This document shows positions 44,701 to 56,182 of a stretch of 64,000 nucleotides of DNA, piece after piece. The position numbers and the translations under genes are program-made. The notes beneath the pieces are model-generated. The model saw nothing but the letters and a program-made list of their open reading frames with translations, did not search any database and was not told the DNA's origin. Position 1 is the stretch's first letter, and each line of letters opens with the position of its first letter. The DNA comes from Bicyclus anynana (taxonomy: Eukaryota > Arthropoda > Insecta > Lepidoptera > Nymphalidae). The stretch spans positions 2,790,001 through 2,854,000 of the forward strand of contig NC_069106.1 in the NCBI RefSeq assembly GCF_947172395.1. The letters are read 5' to 3'.

Positions 44701-47700
44701 CATCTTAGGCCTACAGATCTTATTTCTAAGCATTCGTAAAACACAATGTTGATTGTTTGTGTGACTGTATCTTTGTATAGCCGTTTTGCAATCGCAAGTG
44801 TGCTGACAGTACGCATTGTTTCATTAGTGTATACCAAAAATTCTAAAGTGATAATTATCTAATACGATGAAATCATCATAAAAAGCTACTTATTTATTGA
44901 AGATATATAATGAAAAATTTGCTTTTATGTATATGATTTATTTAAAATTAAATCTATTTTTTGTGTAAAATGCATAATTTTTACGCAATACATTGTGAAC
45001 CTAATGCTTTTTCAGTCTAATATTAAGCCACGAAATCAGGTATGCAGTCGTGCGTTTAATTCTACTGTGCATACTTAACTTTAGTTACTTTATTTGTTGT
45101 TGATTTTATTTAGTTGAACTTTAATGGTTTAAACTAAATAAAGTCCAACGCACACTGTCGGCAGCGCTTCCGGTCGAAAAACGGCATAAGTTCGATAAAA
45201 TAAGCTCGTTTCCCTTCTATATTATCTGTACCTATGTATATTTCTTTAGCAGATTAATTTTTAAACAAAATAAAAATAACAATTATTGTACTTTTTATAT
45301 AACAATAATTCCTTTATTATTATTATAATTATTATATTATTATTATTATTATTATTACTTATTATTGCAAAGATGGGCGGTATTTTGTTTAAAACAAAAC
45401 GCAGGAAGCATGTTCAGTGGACGTGGGTTGGCCACGTTAAAAATAATGTACAACAAAAAGCATTTAATTTTAGACATATTAAATATAATGTTATCTTATT
45501 GAAAAAAAATGATAGTGTAAAAGTATAATTTCATCGTACGTACTCTCATATGACGTATGTACTTTGATCATCGGTACTAATACCCTGGTGTGTACAAAAT
45601 ACGATAAAATTAGATAACAAAAAAAAAATCTTGAAAATTATCTCTAAATATGTGCAAAAATCCAAATCTGCTGTTTTCCATTTTCAAAATAATTTTTAAT
45701 TTGGTTTTCAGTTATAATTTTGGTATATATACTAAAACCAAATTGACTAAAAATTAGACATAACTAAACACTACTTAACTAATTTAAATATTAAACGGTT
45801 TTCCAGCGACTGGATTTTATCAATTTTGTCACATAAAAAAGGTGTCCTAGTATCGAAATACGACATGAATATTGAAATAACGCTTACAAATTCACATCAC
45901 ATACTGGGGAACATTGTTTTTTAGTGTTTTATAACTAAAACAAAGTTTTTTTTTTTAGTTTGTGATTGGAAAAGAAAAATAAATATCATAGGACCAATGT
46001 ATAATAAATACGATAGACGCTGTTATAATATAACAGTCTTAGGGCTTGTGAATAATTTATTCACAGTGTTCTAACATCTCACAAATTTTATTTTAAAAAA
46101 AACAACATCCTTCTGTGGTAAATTTACAGACCAATTTTTACGGTGAAGCGCCGCCATAATTATTACAAACTTCATAATCACACAATGACAACAACATAAT
46201 TAATTAAAATTAAAAATTGATTTTTATTCTGTTATTTTTTTAGTCTAAAATTAATCCGCACGTTAATATACCGCAGTATGTTCTCAACCTTATTTACAAA
46301 TACTGGTTGATCTATGGTCGGTTTATTCAAAATGGTTGATCTATTGTTCCAATTAAATCGAATGGATGATGTCAAAAATAATTATGATCAAAAACATGTG
46401 GATTAAACAATGTTGACCCTAATTTTCTTGACCTTGGATATCTTGTTAATATTGGGTACACTATTTGTAACCATAGTTCTATGGCTATTTATAATGATGG
46501 TCTGAGGCCAATTCGAATTACCAATGGCTAAGTAAAATGTGAGATGTTAAAATGCTACGAAGAAATCGGTCACTCGTTCTCGGTGTATAAAAAATGAATT
46601 CAAAAGCTCATATTATGTTTTTTTTAATATATATTCAACTGAAGAGCTGAGGAGATCAAATTATAAATATTGTTATTTAATTATTGAGTACAAGTTTTAA
46701 TGGAATATTATTATTATTTTCAATATATTATGTACATTACACGCCTGTATGTTTTTTTTGTTACTTTGTTCCTTTAGTTTTTATTGATATTGTTTAGTTT
46801 TTTTTTCTTTTCGGACGCTGTTCGTTTATTAGTTGACATTTTACGAATGCCTGTGTACTGCATTGGATTTGAATGATGATGACGATCTATCTTTTTATGA
46901 TTGGAACATGCTAGTTTATGTAGTATTACCAAATTGAACTTCTTCAGGTTTAAAACCCAAGAATTCGGTTTTTTTTTCATGAAATTGTCACTTACAGACC
47001 GATTTTGAAAAGTCGACGTTGGTCTGCTTAATATCTCTGCAATTCTATGGGTTTACCATTTCATAATAGTATGGGAGCGAGGTTTGTGTTTGTGAGGCTT
47101 ATATGGGGTACTGTATCTACACTATGGTTTATAGATGGCTAATCCAGAAATCAGATGGATCGCCTTGACCATAAGTCAATCGGTAGGACATTATTATGAA
47201 GGTAAATTACACTTCTTATTTAAGTGTTAATTCTTCGCCTAAACCATGTTAATATTACTGTAATGTTATAGTGAAGTCCCTACAAAGGCCTATGTCCTGC
47301 AGTGGACGTCCATCGGCTGATATGATGATGATAATGATAGTGAAGTATAAATAATCAATTAATAAATGAACAGGCAATTACAAACAATTGATCATAACTT
47401 TATAAAAAGTCAATGTTTTTCACTTATTATTATAGACATTATTATATTACAGGCAAGTTAGATAGTTTTGCTTTTTAATGTAACTTCAATGGTCAACATG
47501 AAATTTTGCTTTTTACGTTTATCATGATTAATTTCAAAAGCTGATGGACTCAAAAATAAATAAAAAAGAGATGAATTAGTAATTTGAATTTGTCTAAAAT
47601 TATGTAAAAAAATTTGATAAAAGGCATCTAACAATTAAACGATAAAAATTAAAAAAAATCGTTTCTTCAGAATAATAAAAAAAAGTAATTTTTCATTTTG

Positions 47701-48572
47701 TTGACTGTGTAAGATACAATAAAAAGCAAGGTGATCCAATTTTACTTTACTTCCTCAGTAAAAAAGTGATGACACACTATTACTACATAACTCACACATG
47801 AATAAAATACAAGAGAGAAAACAAAGAATAAATAAGAGTTTAATAAAAAACGTGATTGGCGCAAATATTGCATTGAATCTAGTCAAATTTATAGTTGAAG
47901 AAAAAAATTGTTTTTCTAAATTTTAATGAAAAAAAGCCAAGCTTACGACGGTTCGACTGATATTTTTTGTAAAAAAACTATCGTCCAAAATAATTGGTCG
48001 CTAGGCGACTAAAAAAATTGATTTGAAATCGTGGAATTGTTTACGTCATGCTAAACTATTGAAATGTGTTCTTCGAATACATGTCTTTGTATACGAGAGC
48101 TAAGTTCTGTGTAACATTCAGAGTTTGATAATTTGACACATTAAAAAAAAAGAAAATTTTAATCAGCGTTACATACATACAAGATCGCAATTTTCATTTT
48201 TAAGTATTTTCTCGGACTTTATGAATAAACAACCAACACATTTTTTTTTAAAAGAAAATTTGCAAATCATTTTTAATATTATTTATTATTTTAAATTATA
48301 ATAAATACTGTTTTAATTCAATACGAGTAAGTGCCCAACGCTCTTTAACTATAAATTGTCATTTACTATTATATAATACAACATTACAGTGCGTTCAGTT
48401 GTCATGAAATAGAAAAAATTTAATATCTGACGTAATTTTACAGTCATATTGACTTACAATAATAATGTCAACGCAACAGAATGTTATATTACCTAACAAT
48501 AGAATGTTATACAGAATTTTGACTCTTATAATGCTTCCGATACACTCTAGGCCAACAAAAACCTTTTATGAA

Positions 48573-49073
48573 AAGGCATGATCCAATGCTCACAAAGCTT
48601 TGTCTAGTGTTGGTTCGTGGTTTTGGGTATAGAATGAATTCGTCAACGCTTACAAAAGTCTTATTTACGCGTTGGTTTGACTTATTGTTAACCCATGTTG
48701 GTCTATTGTGTATATAGGCTTGAACTATCAATTAGTCAACGCTTTATAAAGTCCCGCTCAAGTTTCTTGTTCGTTTTTCTTGGCCTTAAGTGTACAAGGC
48801 TTTTATTTCCTATGTTATTCAAATTGTAACTGCTATATGTTTGAAATCAGCGTTGCTAGTTATTGAATTAATAGGTGTTAAAAGTAACACTACGAAATAT
48901 TCTTTATTGTTATAATTTTGATGTCGTAGACAAGGGCCAAGGGGACATAAAAATATAAGCCAACGCTTATAAAATCCCCTCTACACGTTGGCATTGTGTT
49001 ATTATGCTGATTTTGGCCTAACGTGTAAAGGGTTGACAAATGTCTTATGTCATTATCCCCCTTTACGCGTTGG
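48573..49073 (+). repeat. Cluster of related hairpin repeats
   Basis: A left arm CAACGCTTAYAAAAGTC and a right arm TTTACRCGTTGG recur. Unit 1 is 48,573-48,613 (CCAATGCT/AGTGTTGG), unit 2 is 48,643-48,675 (TCAACGC/GCGTTGG), a left arm alone is at 48,734-48,752, unit 4 is 48,959-48,992 (GCCAACG/CGTTGGC, perfect) and unit 5 is 49,017-49,073. Unit 5 has a 15-bp stem with one bulge (CCTAACGTGTAAAGGG against CCCTTTACGCGTTGG). All lie within 500 bp and end 200 bp before a poly(A) signal. Confidence 0.7.
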
Positions 49074-49270
49074 ACTCCCGAGCGGCGTGTAGAGGCGGCA
49101 TTAACTAAATCTTATGTAGTTATCATTTTGAAGTTTTTTTTTTCATATACATACTTAATTATGTCCTTTTATCTATATTCTAAGATATTTGTATCTTTCG
49201 TTGAATAACTTAACGAAGTGGCTGGTTAGGCAGGTGTAAGAATGTGGAAGGATATTTAAAACCTGTATAC

Positions 49271-49276
49271 AATAAA
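49271..49276 (+). promoter_or_regulatory. Strong poly(A) signal
   Basis: AATAAA followed within 30 bp by T- and GT-rich sequence (TTTCTTTCATTTG, then TCTTGTCTTGTTTTA), as expected of a real cleavage site. It coincides with the return of dense repeats, so it may mark the distal end of the E93 transcript. Confidence 0.5.
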
Positions 49277-49357
49277 TTTCTTTCATTTGTTGAAATCTTG
49301 TCTTGTTTTATTTTTACCAAAAACCAACCCTAGTTGATCGATGGTTTATCTAGTTCA

Positions 49358-49435
49358 TCATAATCATCAACCTACATTCGGCTCACTGCTGAGCTCGAGC
49401 CTCCTCTCAGAATGAGAGGGGTTAGGACAATAGTT
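49358..49435 (-). mobile_element. SINE-2 3' fragment
   Basis: ATCATCAACCTACATTCGGC to AGAATGAGAGGGGTTAGGAC, reverse orientation. Confidence 0.8.
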
Positions 49436-49439
49436 CGAA

Positions 49440-49825
49440 AAAATCCACGGTTTCCCGAGATTTGCAAAAGACTGCTGAACCGAATTAGCTATAGATTATA
49501 GATTATAGCCTGGACTAACACATAGACTACGTTTTATCTCGAAAAAATTTATAGTTCCAGCGGGATTTGTGAAAAACTGGATTCCACGCGAAGTCGCGGG
49601 CGTCCGCTAATTTATGATAAGCAATAATTACAACACAAAACATTATCAATACGCCTTTGTGGATACATTTATACTAATATTATAAAGCTGAAGAGTTTGT
49701 TTGATTGAACGCGCTAATCTCAGGAACTACTGATTCGATTTGAAAAATTCTTTCAGTGTTAGATAGCCCATTTATCAAGGAAGACTATAGGCTATATATT
49801 ATCCCCGTATTCATACATAAACCTA
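49440..49825. repeat. 7,740-family piece followed by reverse R3 copy
   Basis: 49,440-49,615 ends GAAGTCGCGGGCGTCCGCTA. 49,612-49,660 is a short X2 piece. 49,662-49,825 is R3 in reverse, from ATACTAATATTATAAAGCTG to TATTATCCCCGTATTC. Confidence 0.7.
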
Positions 49826-50307
49826 TACAAATATTCACAATAAACAAAACCGCAAACTCAAAATCGGTCTCCACCAGATGCAGCAATTTGAACTACTAAC
49901 CTTGGGAGCACGTTTTCTCAAAAAAGGCGGTTACTTTTATCGAGTACCAACTGTCGCGGTGTCTACAAAGCAAAAATATATTTTCGAAAAAAGTGGTTCA
50001 CTAAATTGTTAAAATATGGTACAAAACCGCAAGTGACATGCGTAAAATAAATTTTGGTTTCACAGTTCCCTCAGTCGCAGGGTTGGAAAAAAATGCTTTT
50101 AATTTTTTTTAATGCACCTATAGAATTCATCAACCTATGGTTTATAATAAGGCCAGGCCTGTTCTTTTATAGGAGAGGGGATAGGTAGGTGCTGAGACCC
50201 ACCAGGGAAAGACACTAACAAATGGCGTGGTTTTCAATTGATGAAAGAATTCGAAAAATCAGTTCCGTAGATCCTGAGTTTACCTTTTTTTCATTTTAGC
50301 GATTCAA
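49826..50307. other. Non-coding DNA, no gene seen
   Basis: Mixed AT-rich sequence without repeats I can identify or open frames of interest. Confidence 0.4.
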
Positions 50308-50440
50308 TAGCGATCAAGCGATTTAGCGTTCTGGTACGATTTCGTGTAGAAACCGAAAGGGGTGTGAATTTTTATCCTCCTCATAACTAACAAGTTAGCC
50401 CGCTTCCATTATCGATTGCATCATCACTTGCCATCACATA
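50308..50440 (+). mobile_element. SINE-1, 3' half
   Basis: CAAGCGATTTAGCGTTCTGG to TTGCATCATCACTTGCCATC. Confidence 0.8.
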
Positions 50441-50481
50441 GAAAATAATATCACACTATCATATCACATCACACTTACACT

Positions 50482-50880
50482 AATATATAAATGCGAAAGT
50501 TTGTGTGTGTGTGTGTTTTTTTTTCCTCCGAGGTTTCGGAGGGAATACATTTACGTATCATCAGGGCTTGATGGTCTGCCCCACTAAGTCGGGCTCGGGT
50601 AACCACTACCGACTAAAAAACCTCCTCCTCTGGTTTTCAGCCTCTGTGACCCCCGACCCCGACCCCCGAGAGGGTCTTGCGCTACTGCTTCTTCAGGTAC
50701 TTAATGTTTGTTCCTCCTTACTGAAGAAATTAAGCTGAAATTTGGAATAGAAATAGATTTTACTCTGGATTAACACATAAGCTTCTTTCATCCCGGATAA
50801 ATCCATGATTACCGCGGGATTTGTGAAAAACTAAAATCTACGCGGACGAAGACGCGGGAGTCCGGTAGTAGTAAATATAG
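50482..50880 (+). repeat. Dispersed repeat, 7,740 family
   Basis: ATGCGAAAGTTTGTGTGTGT to GAAGACGCGGGAGTCCGGTA, with an inserted GC-rich stretch (about 50,525-50,700) holding CCCCGACCCCGACCCCCGAG. The 77-codon frame at 50,505 lies in this repeat. Confidence 0.6.
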
Positions 50881-51435
50881 TAAACAAGATATAATAAATA
50901 GTACGAATAGTAGCATAGTAGATCCTTATAGGTCATCTAAAAGATATTTTTTTTAATTTTTTTTTTTAAGTGGCATCCCTATAATTTGGTACAGCTCGCG
51001 GGCATTGCCACTTGGTCCCAAGGCTGCGCTAAAAAAAACAATAACAAAATGGCGTCGGCATCGGCAAGTAATTTCGTTAACTCCGAGACGGCTCTGGACC
51101 GAAAAAACCAAAGAAACAACCAAACCAACCAACCAAAAGTTTCGTGCCGGTTTCATTTTGTAAATATTTTCGTTAAGAGTGAAATGGGAGGTACTTATTT
51201 GGTACCTATATGTTGACTTTCATTTTCGAAATGACTTAAGTGAAATGAAAAGTAAGTATAGTCTGGCAAGTTCGTTCATGACACTTCCATGGTATGCGGG
51301 CGACGGGAAAGACTGCGCGGGTGTGAAATCGTGCGTCGAAGTGTGGTGCATCAGTCGTGGGTTTTTCATTCATCGCTACACGTCCCCCGGCCCGCGAGGC
51401 CCATAGGGAGTGTTATGAACTAAGTTACCAAACTA

Positions 51436-51486
51436 TAGGTACCTATATTGTAGGAGGTATTACAACTCCTACAATATAGGTATCTA
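51436..51486. repeat. Perfect-type hairpin, 21-bp arms
   Basis: TAGGTACCTATATTGTAGGA(G) pairs with (C)TCCTACAATATAGGTATCTA, one mismatch, 9-bp loop. Confidence 0.85.
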
Positions 51487-51548
51487 CTTACTTTTAGTAA
51501 AGAAAGTTAGTCTAGATTTATCTGAAGAACATTTTAAAAACGTTAGGT

Positions 51549-51740
51549 CAAGCTGGTGGGAGGCTTCGGCCGTGGCTAGTTACCACCCTACCGGCAAAGA
51601 CGTACCGCCAAGCGATTTAGCGTTCCGGTACGATGCCGTGTAGAAACCGAAAGGGGAGAGGATTTTCATCCTCCACCTAACAAGTTAGCCCGCTTCCATC
51701 TTAGACTGCATCATCACTTACCATCAGGTGAGATAAAAAA
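51549..51740 (+). mobile_element. SINE-1 without tRNA head
   Basis: GCTGGTGGGAGGCTTCGGCC to CTTACCATCAGGTGAGAT followed by an A run. Confidence 0.85.
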
Positions 51741-51959
51741 AAAACGTTAGGTAGATCTAACCGAGACTTAATTTGGTTTAGACTGACGGAGACGGAGAAG
51801 ATTGGACTTGGACTCTTTAATTTCTTTCATCTATACTAATATAGGTATTGTAAAGAGGTTAATGGTATTGTAGGGGATAAATCTCTGAATCTACTTTACA
51901 GTCCCGCGGTTCCACCGTCGTAGTTCTCGTTCCTGGAGAAGGGGATAAAATATAGCCCA

Positions 51960-52680
51960 AGACACTCATAAATATCTTAGGTACGGCTAAACCGATTTTA
52001 ACGTGACTTTCACTGGGCGATAGAGGAGGTTATGGACCAACATATAGGCTACTTTTTATCCCGAAAAATTCAAGGTTCCCGCGGGATTTGTGAAAAACTG
52101 AAATTCACGCGGACGAAGTGGCTGGATTCCGCTTATAGTAGATATTATTGTATACGAGATATAATATAGTATAGTAAATAGTACGAATAGTAAGTAATAG
52201 TATTTATTAATGAAGATAATACTTAAATTAGCTAAACTTATTATAAAAATAAAATATAAGGAAATATAACTACAACTACAAAATTAAAATAAATTAAAAT
52301 TAAAACTAATACCTAGAAATAATTATCGAAATTTGCCGCCCTTGGTAGGGTGCCCATCACGCAGGCAGCATTCCCGCGCTGAATTGCGATAGAAATTCTT
52401 TGCGCGAGAAAGCTGCCCGCCCGAGGGTCGCCTGTTGCCTCTCTGAGGCGTTTGCTGATCTCCTAATAGTAAGTAGTATAGTAGCTAGATATAGATCATC
52501 TAAAAGTTTTTTTTTCGACGAAGTTTTCATTTGGACGGGACTTTCACTGGACGATAGAGGAGGTTATTAAGCAACATAAATAGGTAGGCTACTTTTTATC
52601 CCGAAAAAATCAAAGGATCCCGAGGGATTTATAAAAAATGATCTTCGCGTCGCGGGCGACCGCTTGTAGACAATATGGAA
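51960..52680 (+). repeat. Two 7,740-type fragments separated by AT-rich DNA
   Basis: 51,960-52,150 and 52,520-52,680 both contain TTTCACTGGRCGATAGAGGA, GGCTACTTTTTATCCCGAAA and GTTCCCGCGGGATTTG or a close variant. Around 52,330-52,460 is a GC-richer patch of unknown nature. Confidence 0.55.
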
Positions 52681-52991
52681 ACTTGAACTGACACGACAGT
52701 CATTTGCGGATAAGGAATGCGCGTCACTCGCGAATAAACCAAATTGGCGCCGAGTATAACCCTGACCTTACTTTTTACTCTTACTCTTGACTCATTGCGC
52801 GTATGTGTGTGTACCCGAATTACCCACACAATGCACTTCGACACTTTATTGTCTTTTGTGTCAAAGAGTAACAAATTTAAATCAGTGTGTTGGTTTCAAT
52901 TTATACCTACGCTTGCGCCCTAACTCTACTAGAGCTACAAAACATTAATACAGGCAATATTATGTGAATCACTGAAGATCGAGTACCTAAG

Positions 52992-53110
52992 CTCACATGC
53001 CTGCAGCGCTAACGACTTAATAGCTGATAAAACTATGCATGACTTCATGACGATTGCGACCACGATCAGTTTTATCGGCTATCAAGTGGTTAGCGCTGCA
53101 GGCATGTGAG
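52992..53110. mobile_element. Foldback element, 43-bp arms
   Basis: 52,992-53,034 (CTCACATGCCTGCAGCGCTA...) and 53,068-53,110 are reverse complements with 3 mismatches in 43 and a 33-bp loop. One decayed arm-like copy lies at 22,856-22,910, so this is a small family. No coding capacity. Confidence 0.85.
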
Positions 53111-54140
53111 ATCACTTAATCGTCAGTGCCTGACATTAACTCATTTGCTGAGTATCGCTGTGCCAAATCAGTGTCCTTCAGGAAATATAGGCCTCTCCTG
53201 CTCGCTGATTTTTGGGCATTTTTGCTATTACAACAGCGACAAATACCATTTTCTACTTGTTACTTAAAATGTAGTAATATAGCGATTTAATAAAGCGATG
53301 GCCTGTATCGACCGCCGCCGCATTGAACTCAAAAAAGTTGTCGAGAACGACCTTCTTTTTTTGTGAATTTGTGAATGACAAAAATAAATATAATAAAATA
53401 TGATGATCACAATTGCCTATCCTAAAAAAAAAATTCTTGGTAGCTAGAGTCATCACAACAGACAAACATTGAGCCTTGGTTGACTAACTAGGTATTTGGT
53501 TCACAAACCGAACCGAAACTTATTATCAAATACTTTTAAGAACTAATTAGATAGCCATCATTAGGCGTAAAGTGCTAATACCCTCTACCTTTGTTAATCT
53601 ATGACATATAATTCGGATACATTTTCGTCGTCATTACGTCTCCAAGTTGCGCGCGCGCATTCCATGCTTGTGTGAGTGACATACACACGGACAATGCACT
53701 CTGTAGTGAGAGTAAAGTGCATTAACATTGGCCTTGGGACACACAGCTGCATTATTTACGGTATACAATTCGGCGCTCAGAGGATTTGCATTCGGCCTCA
53801 TTCCATTTTCACTTTTGATTTCCAAAAAAAAATGCATTGAATAATTCATGAGTTTGAATTCGGGTTTCAGTTTATTTATAGATTGACTCCTTGGTATGCA
53901 TTTCATTCAGAGATGTAAGTAAAAGTACTTTAAAGTTATAACTTGGGAATGAAATGTAGCCTATGTTACGCCTTATAACATTAGCTATCTGCAGTGAAAG
54001 GTCAAAATCGGTTTTGCTGTTTTTGTTATTAATCCAAATAAATAAACAAACAGATTTTCAGAATTACTTTGATAAATCAATTAAAATTTAATTAATTTAT
54101 ACTACCTCAGAGGCACAATTATCCGCCCACTTTGACCCAA
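53111..54140. other. Non-coding DNA, no gene seen
   Basis: AT-rich. Minus-strand frames of 70 and 90 codons (53,253 and 53,634) have no domain or gene context. Confidence 0.4.
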
Positions 54141-54147
54141 ACTTCTG

Positions 54148-54570
54148 ACGGTTTCTACGCGGCATCGTACCGGAACGCTAACTTGCTTGGTGGCACGTCT
54201 TTGTCCGCCGTCTAGCCACAGCCGAAGCCTACCACCAGACCAGAACTGATAACTTAGAAAATTTCGAAAACGATAAGGGGCTGATGATAAAGTAGTTAGT
54301 AGTAGAGCTGTGATAGCCCAGTGGATATGACCTCTACCTTCGATTCCGGAGGGTGTGGGTTCGAATTCGGTCCGGGGCATGCACCTCAGGTTGTGTGCAT
54401 TTTATGAAATTAAATATCACGTGTCTCAAACGGTAAAGGACAACATCGTGAGGAATGCCAATGCCAATCCGCATTGGGCCAGCGTGGTGGAGTATTGGCC
54501 TAACCCCTCTGATTCGGAGACTCGAGCTCAGCAGTGAGCCGAATATGGGTTGATGATGATGATAATATTT
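54148..54570. mobile_element. SINE-1 fragment (minus) then SINE-2 (plus)
   Basis: 54,148-54,255 is SINE-1 in reverse (TCTACGCGGCATCGTACCGG). 54,303-54,570 is SINE-2 with complete head (GTGATAGCCCAGTGGATATG), missing the GAGAATTTTCTTAATTCTC part and ending in (GAT)n. Confidence 0.85.
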
Positions 54571-56182
54571 TTACTTGGTAGAACCTAATCCGTTTAGATA
54601 GTAGTGGGGACCCATTTTTTCATTAACACCAGGGACCTAGGTTACCTAGGTTGGCACTGCGTTAATCTTAATAGTAGATTACTTCTAGAAGATCGGAATT
54701 AAAATATTTTCTTATATCAAACCGCTTACCGTGACCGGAATTCCTGTGCACGCCACTTATATTAGTTAGGGTAAGTTTAGGCCACAGCTCATTTGCCAAC
54801 GTCGCATTGTTGAAAATTTCAAGACCTAAAAACAACTACTTATTACCTAAACAAAAGACAATGGGCGCAAAACAAAAAAAAAACATTGCAACCTAAAAAA
54901 GCTGTAAACTAGCAAAAGTTAATGATAAAAAGTAATCGAGAAAAACACGGTGTTTTTTTTTTGTTTTCGCACAAAACAAAACAATGTTTTTAAGAAAACG
55001 AACATCAGGTGGATTGCGGACATTTTCCTTTTGTTTAGGGAAAACCGTTGATACACGAAAACTTAGATACGAGGATGAATAAGGGCCAGTCACGGTGCGT
55101 TTTTGCCACTTGAATAAAAAATAACTATTAGAAAATAATGCTGAGATGAATATCTTAGGGTGAGGTCTATAAGCAAGATATAGAGAGATTTCGCTGGTAA
55201 TTCTCTCGCATCTAATTCTACGGCATACAGACTAACCACATAGCTACTTTTAGTTAGTTAAATTTTCAGGTCATAATATTTATTCAGTTTTATACTGTGG
55301 TCCTTCGGAATGTTAGCCTCCTATTCGTTTAGTTTCCGCTGGGATTTTATAATGTTTTTCATAAAGTCCAATTAGGCGCAGAACCTAGGTTATATAGGGC
55401 TTACTAGAAGAATTTGATATTTAGCCTGCATTGATGAAATTAATTTGTCTTTTATTTTGTTGTCAATCCTTTTTGAACTCTAGCTACTGAAAGGCTTATA
55501 GCTTCACATAAAATTTGACAACTGTTAATAAAACAAGGTAAATAAAAAAACTTATTCGTTTTTTATTCACTACATACCTGCAGTAAAACTTTAGCTCAAC
55601 GTCCGTTCGCTTCGCCTGATTACACTTTTTGTAACACATTTGCCAACTGAAAAGAAGTTTTACTTAAAAATTCAAAAAACAAATTAAACAGACCTACATT
55701 AAAAAATTTTAAACAAGGAAAACCATGATGGCTTTCACATTAATAGAGTCTGACTAATGAAATGGCGATTTCAGTCTCTATACTTTCATTAGCAAAACTC
55801 TTTGTGTTTCTGAAAAAAACTGCTTTGTAACTAAATGTATTAATGGTTTAAAGCGGCTTTATCTTAAACTTGCAAAAAAATCAATGCGTTCCGTTATTTA
55901 AGTACTAAAATAATCAATCATATTTACTCTTTCAATTTAGTAAAAAGCACCTAAAATCTGCATTCAAAATATATTTTATTTATTCATGAAAATGATATTT
56001 TATTCATGAAAATGTAGGTTTAACATGATGGTACATATTATAGAATTGAGCCTTTATACATTTTACCATAACTGGTGTATATTGATTTCGATCTAAAAAA
56101 TTTGGTTTAGCGGGATGAACGATCAAAGTTTTATAGCCCAGAATCTGTAGAACATTTTTACAATTGATTTGCATGGTACATT
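54571..56182. other. AT-rich intergenic DNA, no gene seen
   Basis: No repeats or genes can be supported beyond short simple tracts. Confidence 0.45.

Larger units (their letters stand above)
40103..49290 (+). other. E93: Probable E93 3' UTR and downstream DNA
   Basis: AT-rich, with long T and A runs and only one full SINE and one LINE tail (about 47,271-47,340) in 9 kb, far fewer than elsewhere. Poly(A) signals AATAAA occur early (40,566, 40,902 and 40,975) and a strong one at 49,271. Either the gene uses several ends or the later part is a separate non-coding transcript or plain flank. A (TTA)n run lies at about 45,315-45,362. Small hairpins are at 43,416-43,432 (CCGAGCGT/ACGCTCGG) and 44,603-44,649. 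No coding sequence is seen. Confidence 0.45.

Noticed and set aside
54099..54115. CTACCTCA, a let-7 seed match
   Set aside because: It lies about 5 kb beyond the most distal plausible E93 poly(A) site and next to a SINE fragment, so it cannot be assigned to a transcript.
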